52,807 nt of DNA, taken from Saccharothrix carnea. GTDB taxonomy: Bacteria; Actinomycetota; Actinomycetes; Mycobacteriales; Pseudonocardiaceae. The first letter of the stretch is position 1, and each line of letters begins with the position of its first letter. Location: NCBI RefSeq assembly GCF_003014735.1, contig NZ_PYAX01000028.1:1-52807 (forward strand). Direction: 5' to 3'. The position numbers and the translations under genes were made by a program. Positions 40,867-49,072 of the stretch are shown here, piece after piece. The notes under the pieces were generated by a model. That model was not told the DNA's origin. It was given only the letters and a program-made list of their open reading frames with translations, and ran no database searches.

Positions 40867-41684
40867 GCGCCCACATCGTCTTCCGCGACGTGACCAAGCG
40901 GTTCGTGGTCCGCGACCGCGCGTCCCGGCGGCGCACCGAGTTCACCGCCGTGCGCGGGGTGGACCTGGACGTGGAGCGCGGCGAGTTCCTGGTCCTGGTC
41001 GGGCCGAGCGGCTGCGGCAAGTCCACGTTGCTGGACCTGCTCGGCGGGCTGACCGAGCCGAGCGAGGGCCAGGTGCTGCTGGACGGCGCGCCGATCACCG
41101 GCCCGGGCCTGGACCGCGGGGTGGTGTTCCAGCAGTACGCGCTGCTGCCGTGGCGCACCGCGCAGGGCAACGTCGAGTTCGGGCTGGAGGCGGCGGGTGT
41201 GCCGCGCCGGGAACGCCCCGACAAGGCCCGCGGGTTCCTGGACCTGGTGGGGCTGAGCGGTTTCGAGGACCGGCACCCGCACCAGCTCTCGGGCGGTATG
41301 CGCCAGCGCGTCGCGATCGCCCGCAGCCTGGCCTACGACCCGACCGTGCTGCTGATGGACGAGCCGTTCGCGGCCCTGGACGCGCAGACCCGCGAGTCGT
41401 TGCAGGACGAGCTGCTGCGCATCTGGCGGCGCACCGGCAAGACGGTCGTGTTCATCACCCACTCCATCGACGAGGCCGTCTACCTGGGTCAGCGGGTCGC
41501 GGTGCTGACCTCCCGCCCCGGCCGGGTCAAGGAGGTCGTGCCGATCGGGCTGGGTGACCGCACCGAGCAGGCCGACCTGCGCTCCAGCCCGGAGTTCGCG
41601 CGCTACCGGCACCGGATCTGGGAGCTGCTGCACGACGAGGTCTCCCGCGCCCAGCAACAGGAGAAGGAGGTGGCGGCGGTATGA
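40863..41684 (+). CDS. ssuB: Sulfonate-type ABC transporter ATP-binding protein
   Basis: 273 residues. Walker A GPSGCGKST, Q-loop VVFQQYALLPWRT, signature LSGGMRQRVAIARSL, Walker B VLLMDEPFAALD and switch His in FITHSIDEAV are all present. The YALLPWRT segment is typical of the nitrate/sulfonate/taurine importer branch. It overlaps both neighbours by 4 bp (ATGA), so the three transporter genes are translationally coupled. Confidence 0.93.
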   Translation: MSAHIVFRDVTKRFVVRDRASRRRTEFTAVRGVDLDVERGEFLVLVGPSGCGKSTLLDLLGGLTEPSEGQVLLDGAPITGPGLDRGVVFQQYALLPWRTAQGNVEFGLEAAGVPRRERPDKARGFLDLVGLSGFEDRHPHQLSGGMRQRVAIARSLAYDPTVLLMDEPFAALDAQTRESLQDELLRIWRRTGKTVVFITHSIDEAVYLGQRVAVLTSRPGRVKEVVPIGLGDRTEQADLRSSPEFARYRHRIWELLHDEVSRAQQQEKEVAAV

Positions 41685-42535
41685 CCGCGCTGCTGGAAGC
41701 ACGACCGGCCGTGGACGAGGAGCGGCCCACTCGTGACCGCGTGAAGCGACCGTCGCTGCCGCGCCGGGTCGCCGACGCGCTGCTGACGGCGGTCGGCAAG
41801 GTCGCGGCGATCGCGGTGCTGCTGGCGGTGTGGGAGACCGCGCCGCGGCTCGGCCTGGTGGACGCCACGTTCCTGCCGCCGTTCTCGACCGTGGTCGACG
41901 CGTGGTGGCGGCTCGCCACGAGCGGTCAGCTTCTGGACAACACGGGGGCGAGCCTAGCCCGTTCACTGTCCGGGTTCGGCCTGGCGGTAGCGGTGGCCGT
42001 GCCGCTCGGCCTGCTGATCGGCTGGTACAAGCCGGTGGCGACGCTGCTCGGGCCGCTGCTGGAGGTCTTCCGCAACACCGCGGCCCTGGCGTTGCTGCCG
42101 GTGTTCGTGCTGCTGCTGGGCATCGGCGAGACGTCGAAGATCGCCATCGTGTTCTACGCCTGCACCTGGCCGATCCTGCTCAACACGATCAGCGCGGTGC
42201 GCGGTGTCGACCCGACCCTGCTGCGGCTGGCGAAGTCGGTGGACCTGTCGGGGTTCCGGCTGTTCCAGAAGGTGATCCTGCCCGCTTCGGTGCCCACGGT
42301 GTTCACCGGCATCCGGTTGGCGGGCGCGGTGTCGATCCTGGTGCTGGTGGCCGCGGAGATGGTGGGTGCGAAGGCCGGTCTCGGCTACCTGATCAACGCC
42401 TCGCAGTTCAACTTCGCCATCCCCCAGATGTACGCGGGGATCATCACGATCTCGGCCATCGGCGTGGTGTTCAACCAGGTGCTCGTCGCCTTGGAGCGCC
42501 GGTTCACGTCCTGGCGCGTCCCCGTCGGTTCCTGA
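41681..42535 (+). CDS. ssuC: Sulfonate-type ABC transporter permease
   Basis: 284 residues with about six membrane segments (KVAAIAVLLAVWETAPRLGL; LAVAVAVPLGLLIGWYKPVA; AALALLPVFVLLLGIGETSK) and the coupling loop RLAKSVDLSGFRLFQKVILPAS. This is the SsuC/TauC branch. A longer than usual charged N-terminal tail (about 35 residues) precedes the first helix. The flavoprotein gene follows 25 bp later with its own strong ribosome site. Confidence 0.93.
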   Translation: MTALLEARPAVDEERPTRDRVKRPSLPRRVADALLTAVGKVAAIAVLLAVWETAPRLGLVDATFLPPFSTVVDAWWRLATSGQLLDNTGASLARSLSGFGLAVAVAVPLGLLIGWYKPVATLLGPLLEVFRNTAALALLPVFVLLLGIGETSKIAIVFYACTWPILLNTISAVRGVDPTLLRLAKSVDLSGFRLFQKVILPASVPTVFTGIRLAGAVSILVLVAAEMVGAKAGLGYLINASQFNFAIPQMYAGIITISAIGVVFNQVLVALERRFTSWRVPVGS

Positions 42536-42560
42536 CCCCAGGCACGGAAAGGAGCTTCCC

Positions 42561-44132
42561 ATGACGCTCGAACTCGACGCGGACGTGCTGGTCGTCGGCG
42601 GTGGACCCGCCGCGACGTGGGCCGCGCTCAAGGCCGCCGAGGACGGCGCCGCGGTCGTGCTGGCCGACAAGGGGTACTGCGGCACCAGCGGTGCGACGGC
42701 GTCCGGCGGCACCGGCGTGTGGTACGTGCCGCCGGAGCCGGAGGCCCGCGAGAAGGCCATGGCCAGTCGCGAGGCGTTGGGCGGGTACCTGGCGGACCGG
42801 CGCTGGATGGCCAGGGTGCTGGACGAGACCTATGACCGGATCAACGAGCTGGCCGACGTCGCCCGCTACCCGTTCCCGGTCGGCCCGGACGGCAAGCCGC
42901 TGCGCACCGGCCTGCAAGGGCCGGAGTACATGCGGCGGCAGCGCGTCCGGGTGCGCCGGGCCGGGGTGCGGGTCCTCGACCACAGCCCCGTCACCGAGCT
43001 GCTCACGACGGACGACGGCGTGGTGGCGGGTGCGGCGGGCTACCAGCGGCAGGCGGACCGGGCGTTCACGGTGCGGGCCGGTGCGGTGGTGCTGGCCACG
43101 GGCGGCTGCGCGTTCCTGAGCAAGGCGTTGGGCTGCAACGTCAACACCGGTGACGGCGCGCTGTTCGCCGCCGAGGTCGGGGCGGAGCTGTCGGGCATGG
43201 AGTTCTCCAACGCCTACGGCATCGCGCCCGAGCACACGTCGGTCACCAAGACCGCGTTCTACAACTACGCCACGTTCTACCGGGCGGACGGCTCGGTGCT
43301 CGACGGCGCGGGCAGCCAGCGCGGCCGGTCGGTGATCGCGCGGACGCTGCTGGCCTCGGAGAAGGTGTTCTGCAAGCTCGACCGCGCCGACGAGGCGGCG
43401 CGCAAGGCGATGCGGTTGGCGCAGCCGAACTTCTTCCTCACCTTCGACCGGCTGGGCATCGACCCGTTCACCCAGCCGTTCGCGGTGACGCTGCTGGCCG
43501 AGGGCACGGTGCGCGGCACCGGCGGCATCCGGATCGTGGACGACGGGTGCGCGACCACCGTGCCGGGCCTGTACGCGGCCGGCGACGCGGCGACCAGGGA
43601 GCTGATCTGCGGCGGGTTCACCGGCGGCGGCAGCCACAACGCGGCGTGGGCGATCTCGTCCGGGTCGTGGTCGGGGCGTGCGGCGGCCCGGTTCGCCCGT
43701 GCGCTCGGCCCGTCCGCTGCGCGGCGCCAGGTCCGTGCCGCCGGTGGTGCCGGGCTGCGCCCGACCGGCACGACGTCGTCGGTGTCCGCAGCGGAGGTCG
43801 TGGGCGCCGTGCAGGCCGAGGTGTTGCCGTACGACAAGAACTACCTGCGCCACGGTGACGTGCTGCGCGCGGCGTTGGGGCAGCTCGACGGCACGTGGGC
43901 GGCGGTGCGTTCCGGTCTGCGCGCGGACGGCCCGGACGTGGTGCGGGCGCGTCAGGCCGCGGCGATGGTCGCGCACGCCCGGTGGATGTACACCTCCGCG
44001 CTGGCGCGCAGCGAGAGCCGGGGCATGGCCAAGCGGCTCGACTTCCCCGAGCTGGACCCCGCCCAGCACTTCCGGATCACCTCCGGCGGCCTGGACGAGG
44101 TGTGGGCCCGCCCGCAGGAGGTGGCGGCGTGA
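42561..44132 (+). CDS. FAD-dependent oxidoreductase (fumarate reductase/AprA superfamily) in sulfur operon
   Basis: 523 residues. FAD-binding GxGxxA in VLVVGGGPAATWAALKAAED; GATASGGTGVWYVPPE (flavin loop); VLATGGCAFLSKALGCNVNT, then GDGALFAAEVGAELSGMEFS, and the second FAD block VPGLYAAGDAATRELICGGF. This is the succinate dehydrogenase/fumarate reductase/APS-reductase alpha-subunit superfamily. It lacks the known subunit context of those enzymes. Its only partner is the small 2x[4Fe-4S] ferredoxin whose GTG overlaps its stop. It probably reduces or oxidises a sulfur compound in the cytosol; the substrate is unknown. Ribosome site AAAGGAG. Confidence 0.82.
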   Translation: MTLELDADVLVVGGGPAATWAALKAAEDGAAVVLADKGYCGTSGATASGGTGVWYVPPEPEAREKAMASREALGGYLADRRWMARVLDETYDRINELADVARYPFPVGPDGKPLRTGLQGPEYMRRQRVRVRRAGVRVLDHSPVTELLTTDDGVVAGAAGYQRQADRAFTVRAGAVVLATGGCAFLSKALGCNVNTGDGALFAAEVGAELSGMEFSNAYGIAPEHTSVTKTAFYNYATFYRADGSVLDGAGSQRGRSVIARTLLASEKVFCKLDRADEAARKAMRLAQPNFFLTFDRLGIDPFTQPFAVTLLAEGTVRGTGGIRIVDDGCATTVPGLYAAGDAATRELICGGFTGGGSHNAAWAISSGSWSGRAAARFARALGPSAARRQVRAAGGAGLRPTGTTSSVSAAEVVGAVQAEVLPYDKNYLRHGDVLRAALGQLDGTWAAVRSGLRADGPDVVRARQAAAMVAHARWMYTSALARSESRGMAKRLDFPELDPAQHFRITSGGLDEVWARPQEVAA

Positions 44133-44482
44133 TCGAGCTGGTGTCGGCCGCGCAGTGCGTCACCTGCGACAAGTGCATCGCCGTGTGCCCCACCAACGTG
44201 TTCGACCGGGGCGCGGACGGCGTGCCGGTGATCAGCAGGCAGCAGGACTGCCAGACCTGCTTCCAGTGCGAGGCGAACTGCCCGACCGACGCGTTGTTCG
44301 TGGCGCCGCACACCCACCCGCTGCCGGCGGAGTCGTTCGCCCACGACGAGGAGCACCTGCGGCGGACGGGGCTGCTGGGCAGCTACCGCCGTGACATCGG
44401 GTGGGGTCACGGGCGCACGCCGGGTGCGGCACGGGCGGTGGGTCCCGCGCTGTCGCCGTCCGGCCCGCCGTTGATCTCGTGA
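44129..44482 (+). CDS. 2x[4Fe-4S] ferredoxin partner of the flavoprotein
   Basis: 117 residues with two complete cluster motifs: C10, C13, C16, C20 (CVTCDKCIAVCP) and C41, C44, C47, C51 (CQTCFQCEANCP). The spacing between motifs and the 65-residue tail recall AprB-type electron-transfer subunits rather than free 7-8 kDa ferredoxins. It is coupled to the flavoprotein by a GTGA overlap, and to the ROK gene by another, so it should be made in step with the flavoprotein and act as its electron shuttle. Confidence 0.85.
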   Translation: MIELVSAAQCVTCDKCIAVCPTNVFDRGADGVPVISRQQDCQTCFQCEANCPTDALFVAPHTHPLPAESFAHDEEHLRRTGLLGSYRRDIGWGHGRTPGAARAVGPALSPSGPPLIS

Positions 44483-45654
44483 ACCCCCGCGGCACGGCGG
44501 CGTCGGCGTTGTTGGGCGCCGTGCTGCGGCACGGACCGGTCGCGCGCACCACGATCGCCCGGCTGACCGGCCTGAGCCCGGCGGCGGTGACGCGCAACTG
44601 CGCGGCGCTGGCCGGTCTCGGCCTGCTCACCGAGGTGGCGGGGCCGCTGCCGTACCGGGGCATGGGCCGCCCGCACACGCCGGTGGACGTGGAGACCGGT
44701 CGCCACCTGGTGGCCGGCATCCACATCGCCCACGAGCACTGCACGCTGGCGTTGCTGGACCTGCGCGGCCGGGTCCGGGCCAGGCTGCGGGTGCCGCACC
44801 GCGACCCGGACGACCACGAGGACGTGCTGGCGACCGCCGCCGACCGGCTCGTGCGGCTGCACGCCGAGCACCTGCCCGGCCACGTGCCGCTCGGCTTGGG
44901 CGTGGCCGCCGGCGGGTGGGTCGACACCGAGGCGGGCGTGCTGGTCGAGCACACGTCGCTGGGCTGGCGGGACGTGCCCGTGCGCGACCTGCTCGCGGCG
45001 CGGACCGGGCTGCCGGTGCTGGTGGACAGCCACGCGCGGGCGTTGGCGCGGGCCGAGCAGCTGTTCGGCGCGGCGGGCCACCACGAGTCGCTGGTGCACC
45101 TGTTCGTCGGCAACGTGGTGGACGCGGCGATCATCACCGGCGGCGGCACGCACCGGGGCGCGCGGTCGGCGGCGGGTGGTGTCGCGCACCTGGCGCTGGG
45201 CGACCCGGCGATCGACTGCCCGTGCGGCCGTTCCGGGTGCCTGGAAGCCACCGTGTCCGACCGCGCGTGGGCGTGGCGTGCCTACGAGGCGGGCGTGATC
45301 TCCCGGCCGTCGATCACCGAGCTGGGTGACGCCGCCGTGGCCGGGAACGCCGCGGCCACCGCGCTGCTGGTCGAGCGCACCCGGATCGTCGCCCGGGCCG
45401 CGGCACTGCTGTTCGACATCGTCAACCCCGACGTCGTCGTGGTCACCGAGCTGGGCGTCATCCGGCTGCCCGAGTGCGCGCGGGCGTTGCGCGCCGAGGT
45501 GGCCGCGTCCGCGCGCGTCTGCCCGTCACCTTCGGCCGTGCTGCCGAGCAGCTTCGGGCCGGACGTCCTCGGCGTGGCGGCCGGGGCCGTGCAGCTCGAC
45601 GCGATCTACGCCGACCCCCTGAACCTCCGCAACCCGATCCGATTGGGAGTCTGA
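44479..45654 (+). CDS. ROK-family transcriptional regulator
   Basis: 391 residues. N-terminal winged helix (GPVARTTIARLTGLSPAAVT, then RNCAALAGLGLLTE) plus a ROK/actin-like sugar-kinase fold; the zinc motif is DCPCGRSGCLEA. The ATP/sugar signature region (IITGGGTHRGARSAAGGVAH) is present. ROK regulators usually sense sugars, so finding one inside an organosulfur operon hints at a sugar-like ligand such as a sulfosugar; that is inference. GTG 44479 overlaps the ferredoxin stop by 4 bp, and the monooxygenase begins 2 bp after its own stop. Confidence 0.85.
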   Translation: MNPRGTAASALLGAVLRHGPVARTTIARLTGLSPAAVTRNCAALAGLGLLTEVAGPLPYRGMGRPHTPVDVETGRHLVAGIHIAHEHCTLALLDLRGRVRARLRVPHRDPDDHEDVLATAADRLVRLHAEHLPGHVPLGLGVAAGGWVDTEAGVLVEHTSLGWRDVPVRDLLAARTGLPVLVDSHARALARAEQLFGAAGHHESLVHLFVGNVVDAAIITGGGTHRGARSAAGGVAHLALGDPAIDCPCGRSGCLEATVSDRAWAWRAYEAGVISRPSITELGDAAVAGNAAATALLVERTRIVARAAALLFDIVNPDVVVVTELGVIRLPECARALRAEVAASARVCPSPSAVLPSSFGPDVLGVAAGAVQLDAIYADPLNLRNPIRLGV

Positions 45655-45656
45655 AG

Positions 45657-46988
45657 TTGTCCGCACGCGAACTCCACCTCAACGCGTTCCTCATGGGCGT
45701 CGGCCACCACGAGGCCGCCTGGCGGCACCCCCGCACCGACCCCCGCGCCCTCGACGACGTGGCGCACTTCCAGCACCTGGCGCGGATCGCCGAACGCGGG
45801 ACGTTCGACTCGGTGTTCCTCGCCGACGGCGTGCAGATCTGGGGCGACGTGCGGCACACCGCCGCCAACCGGTTCGAGCCGATCACGCTGCTGACCGCGA
45901 TCTCGCAGGCCACCGAGCGGATCGGGCTGATCGCGACCGCGTCCACCGGGTTCAGCGAGCCCTACAACCTGGCGCGGCTGTTCTCCTCGCTCGACCACAT
46001 CAGCGGCGGCCGGGCCGGGTGGAACATCGTGACCACGGCGGGGGACCGGTCGGCGCAGAACTTCAACCGCGAGGTCAACCTCGAGCACGCCGAGCGCTAC
46101 GAGCGTGCCGACGAGTTCCTCGACGTGGTGACCGCGCTGTGGGACTCGTGGGAGGACGACGCGCTGGTCGTGGACCGGGAGTCCGGGGTGTTCGCCGAGG
46201 ACGCCAAGGTGCACGAGATCGACCACAAGGGCCGGTTCTTCTCGGTGCGCGGGCCGTTGAACGCGGTGCGCAGCCCGCAGGGGCACCCGCTGCTGGTGCA
46301 GGCCGGGTCCAGCGAGGACGGCAAGGCGTTCGCGTCGGCGTGGGCGGAGGCGGTGTTCACCGCGCACCAGACGCACGGCGACGCGACCGCGTTCTACGCC
46401 GACCTCAAGCGCCGGGTCACGGCCCGGGGACGTGCCGCCGACGACGTCAAGGTGCTGCCCGGGATCGTACCCGTGCTGGGCGGCACGCAGGCGCAGGCGC
46501 GGGCGCTGGCCGAGGAGCTGGACGGGTTGATCATCCCGGCGCGGGCGGTGCGGCAGCTGACCGAGCTGATCGGCGTCGACCTGACCGACCACCCGCTCGA
46601 CGCGCGGTTGCCGGAGTTCCCGCCGGTCAGCCGGGTCAACGGGGCGAAGAGCCGGTTCGAGCTGGTGCGCGACCTGGCGCAGCGGGAGCGGCTGACCCTG
46701 CGCCAGCTGCTCGGCCGCCTCGGTGGCGGGCGCGGGCACCAGGTCGTGGCCGGCACGCCGGAGCAGGTCGCCGACCACATCGAGCTGTGGTTCACCACGG
46801 GCGCGGCGGACGGCTTCAACGTGATGGCGCCCCTGCTGCCGTCCGGCTTGGAGGACTTCGTGGACCACGTCGTGCCGCTGCTGCGGGCACGCGGGCTGTT
46901 CCGCGCCGAGTACACCGGCCGCACCCTGCGCGAGCACTACGGCCTGCCGCGGCCGGTCAGCCGGTACGCGTCGGCCGCGCTGGTCTGA
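45657..46988 (+). CDS. FMNH2-dependent luciferase-like monooxygenase (NtaA/SnaA/DszA, SsuD-related)
   Basis: 443 residues. HLNAFLMGVGHHEAAWRHP at the start, ITLLTAISQATERIGLIATA, ISGGRAGWNIVTTAGDRSAQ, HKGRFFSVRGPLNAVRSPQG and PLLVQAGSSEDGKAFASAWA are the blocks of the NtaA/SnaA/DszA branch of class C flavin monooxygenases. It uses reduced FMN, probably from the reductase at 37934-38485, to oxidise C-S or C-N compounds. TTG 45657 has GGGAG at good spacing. It ends the operon; a strong terminator follows. Confidence 0.88.
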   Translation: MSARELHLNAFLMGVGHHEAAWRHPRTDPRALDDVAHFQHLARIAERGTFDSVFLADGVQIWGDVRHTAANRFEPITLLTAISQATERIGLIATASTGFSEPYNLARLFSSLDHISGGRAGWNIVTTAGDRSAQNFNREVNLEHAERYERADEFLDVVTALWDSWEDDALVVDRESGVFAEDAKVHEIDHKGRFFSVRGPLNAVRSPQGHPLLVQAGSSEDGKAFASAWAEAVFTAHQTHGDATAFYADLKRRVTARGRAADDVKVLPGIVPVLGGTQAQARALAEELDGLIIPARAVRQLTELIGVDLTDHPLDARLPEFPPVSRVNGAKSRFELVRDLAQRERLTLRQLLGRLGGGRGHQVVAGTPEQVADHIELWFTTGAADGFNVMAPLLPSGLEDFVDHVVPLLRARGLFRAEYTGRTLREHYGLPRPVSRYASAALV

Positions 46989-46996
46989 CCGACTCG

Positions 46997-47044
46997 CGGC
47001 GACCCTCCGCCGCACCGGACGCCCGGTGAGCTGGAGGGTCGCCG
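46997..47044. terminator. Terminator of the sulfur operon
   Basis: 12-bp perfect stem (46997-47008 with 47033-47044) around a 24-nt loop, 9 bp after the monooxygenase stop and before a convergent gene. Confidence 0.75.
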
Positions 47045-47084
47045 TGACCGGGTTCGCGCTGCCGTGTTCGCCGAGCGGTGGAGC

Positions 47085-47399
47085 CTACGGAACGTCACCC
47101 TGCGCGATGGCCTGGGTCCAGCGGTGCGCCTGGGCGCACATCTGCGCCTCGGTGCCCCTGGCGTGCTCGACCACCTCGTCGTCCGACCACAGCACGAGCG
47201 CGGTCATGCCCGCTCTCGCCGGCGTCAGACCGATGGTCCACCGGTGGCCGGCGGCGATGACGACGCGTTCGGCGGTGACCCACTGCCGGTGAAGCGTCCA
47301 CGTCACCCGCCACGACGAGGAGGACGCCGCCAGTTCGGCGACCGACCGAGGCACACCGCTCGCGTCCGGTCGGTCGGCCTGGTTGATCACCCCGGGCAC
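47085..47399 (-). CDS. Unknown small protein
   Basis: The frame ending at 47085 contains SSSWRVTWTLHRQWVTAERV, VIAAGHRWTIGLTPARAGMT and ALVLWSDDEVVEHARGTEAQ, which has normal actinomycete protein composition and looks like a small beta-alpha domain. The start is uncertain: GTG 47399 gives 104 residues, GTG 47390 slightly fewer. The frame is open further up to a CTG at 47459 that overlaps the upstream gene's stop, but no ribosome site supports that. Not recognised. Confidence 0.45.
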   Translation of the reverse strand: MPGVINQADRPDASGVPRSVAELAASSSSWRVTWTLHRQWVTAERVVIAAGHRWTIGLTPARAGMTALVLWSDDEVVEHARGTEAQMCAQAHRWTQAIAQGDVP

Positions 47400-47455
47400 T
47401 GTCCCACGGGTGACCGGTTCGCGCGAGGGAGGATCGGGTGCGGAAGGCGTGGTGC

Positions 47456-47701
47456 TCAGGGTGCGGCCTGCAGTCGTCGGTGCGCGGACCTGGCGGCGAG
47501 GATCGGCAGGAAGCTGTGGACCTTGGCCGGTCCGGCGAGCCGCTGGTAGGCGTCGGTGACGGCCTCCCGGACGACCTGGTAGGCGATGCGACCGGCCAGC
47601 CTGCGGCTCACTTCCTCGGCTGCCTGGTCCAGTTGGACCTCGATCGGGGCGTGCAGCCGCCGGGGGTCGCGCACCTGGTGTCCTTCGAGCCTGTCCACCA
47701 T
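47456..47701 (-). CDS. Three-helix-bundle (DUF3562-like) small protein
   Basis: 81 residues. The C-terminal half, EVSRRLAGRIAYQVVREAVT, then DAYQRLAGPAKVHSFLPILA, fits the short three-helix dimerisation domain of small actinobacterial proteins (pattern: RRL...V...V..AY..L...++.FlPiL). ATG 47701 has GGAGGGC upstream. Function unknown. It heads a two-gene leftward unit with the gene at 47085. Confidence 0.65.
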   Translation of the reverse strand: MVDRLEGHQVRDPRRLHAPIEVQLDQAAEEVSRRLAGRIAYQVVREAVTDAYQRLAGPAKVHSFLPILAARSAHRRLQAAP

Positions 47702-48088
47702 GAGAGCCCTCCAACCACACGTGCGGAGAACCGAGTGGCTTGGTGATCTCCGCGATCGGCATGTTGTGCGACAACCGCCGGGATCGACCGTAGGTGTGAA
47801 CAACAGGCAAATCCAGTCTGGACTTTCGGTAAACGAATACTCATCATGCCGGGGTGCGCCGGCGGCTCGCCTCGGGCCGGGGCGGAAGCGGCAACGCAAG
47901 CCGGGCGGCAGGTCGCGGCGTGACCGCGACCTGCCGCCGGGGAGTCCGGTGGGTGGTCAGCCGAGGTGGCGGGGGATGCGACGGGCCTGCCCGAAGTCGA
48001 GGGACGACCACACCGGATCGCCCGAAATGATGAGCCACCGCAGCAGGCCGGAGGTTATCCGCGGAACCCGCCGCTGCTCCGGCCCGCG
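47702..48088. other. 387-bp stretch with a short C-terminal remnant and terminator
   Basis: This stretch has no intact gene. It holds the promoter region of the 47701 gene, with a symmetric TCCAGTCTGGA near 47813-47823. It also holds a perfect hairpin at 47904-47938 and an open frame on the - strand, 47957 to about 48060, that reads like the end of a protein. Confidence 0.4.
47904..47938. terminator. Perfect 15-bp hairpin terminator
   Basis: Bases 47904-47918 pair exactly with 47924-47938 around a 5-nt loop. It lies 19 bp past the stop at 47957 of the short remnant and about 150 bp past the lectin-like gene, both leftward. Confidence 0.8.
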
Positions 48089-48577
48089 TTACTGCTCGTT
48101 GATGAACCAGCGCTGGTCTTGATCACCGAAGTCGCACTCTTCCAGGCGCGGGCTGCGCTCGTGCCCGTCGTAGGTGACGCAGGTGCCGAACTCGTCGTTC
48201 ACGATCGCCCTGGAGCCGCCGCTGCCCTCGCGCCACCACCGCTGGCCGGGGTCGTCCGGGTCGCACTGGCGGCCCTTCAGCACGCCGCCGATCGCGGCCG
48301 CGCACAGGCCGGTCCCGACGTTCCTGATGAGGTTGTCGCCGCTGCCGAGCCGCCAGACCTGCCGGTTGCCGCCGCGGTGTTCCTCCACGATGATCGGCTT
48401 GGTGTCCCAGAGGGTTTGGAGCCACACGTCCTCCGAGCCGTTCGCGCTCTCGATCACCGCCACGGTCTCCTGCGCGGCGGAGACGTCCGCTCTCGCTGCC
48501 TCCGCCCCGGCGGTCGGCGCGAACACGGCCGCCGAACCCACGACCGTCAGGGCGACCAGCGTCCTCCGCAATGCCAT
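48089..48577 (-). CDS. Secreted ricin-type beta-trefoil protein
   Basis: 162 residues. Signal peptide (RRTLVALTVVGSAAVFAPTAGA), then one ricin-like trefoil: GNRQVWRLGSGDNLIRNVGT, GLCAAAIGGVLKGRQCDPDD, PGQRWWREGSGG and DQDQRWFINEQ carry the QxW marks. Cysteines (GLC, RQC, TCV, ECD) would make two disulfides. No catalytic domain is attached, so it is a free-standing carbohydrate- or protein-binding module outside the cell. ATG 48577 follows AGAGGTGAG. Confidence 0.75.
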   Translation of the reverse strand: MALRRTLVALTVVGSAAVFAPTAGAEAARADVSAAQETVAVIESANGSEDVWLQTLWDTKPIIVEEHRGGNRQVWRLGSGDNLIRNVGTGLCAAAIGGVLKGRQCDPDDPGQRWWREGSGGSRAIVNDEFGTCVTYDGHERSPRLEECDFGDQDQRWFINEQ

Positions 48578-48869
48578 GAGACTCACCTCTTCCGCAGTTC
48601 CGGGCGACGTGACCGGCGGCCCGGATCGCCGAACCTTCAGCCCACCAAGTAGAACGGGAGCGGACCGGCACGGCCACTGACACGACACGTGCGAGTGGCA
48701 AAGGAACCCGTTGCGGTACAGATGAATGCCGGACGCCACGCACCGCACCCGACCCGGTGTCCCCGCACCAGGCCATCGTGTACTGGCACCGGCGCGGGTG
48801 CACCGGTCGGGAAGGCAGGAAGCTGCCGGCGGGAACCGGTCCCGGCGGTCGGCGCCCGAGACCAACCGC

Positions 48870-49021
48870 ATGCGTGAGCTCATCATCTCGGCGTTGGCCA
48901 TCGGTCTCGTGGTCACCGGGTGCTCGGCGGCCGAACCGACGGCGTCCCCGATCTCGCCGCCCGCAAGACGGGAACCTGCCAGGTGCTGATCACCGGGCAG
49001 GCCGACATCACCACCGAGTAG
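48870..49021 (+). pseudogene. Small lipoprotein, probably frameshifted
   Basis: ATG 48870 gives RELIISALAIGLVVTGCSAA, a lipoprotein signal with lipobox VTGC, then stops at 48989 after 39 residues. Another frame over 48963-49021 reads KTGTCQVLITGQADITTE and stop, a more protein-like continuation. One indel near 48960 would join the two into about 50 residues. It could also simply be a very small lipoprotein. It is convergent with the beta-helix gene. Confidence 0.35.
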
Positions 49022-49072
49022 GGGAGGCCACGGGTCGGCTCGTCGCGGAGGTGACCAAGTCCGCGGCCGGTG

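Noticed and set aside
47085..47459. CTG 47459 as a coupled start for the unknown small protein
   Set aside because: It forms a CTGA overlap like the DUF1048 gene, but no ribosome site precedes it and homologue start positions are unknown to me; GTG 47399 was used.
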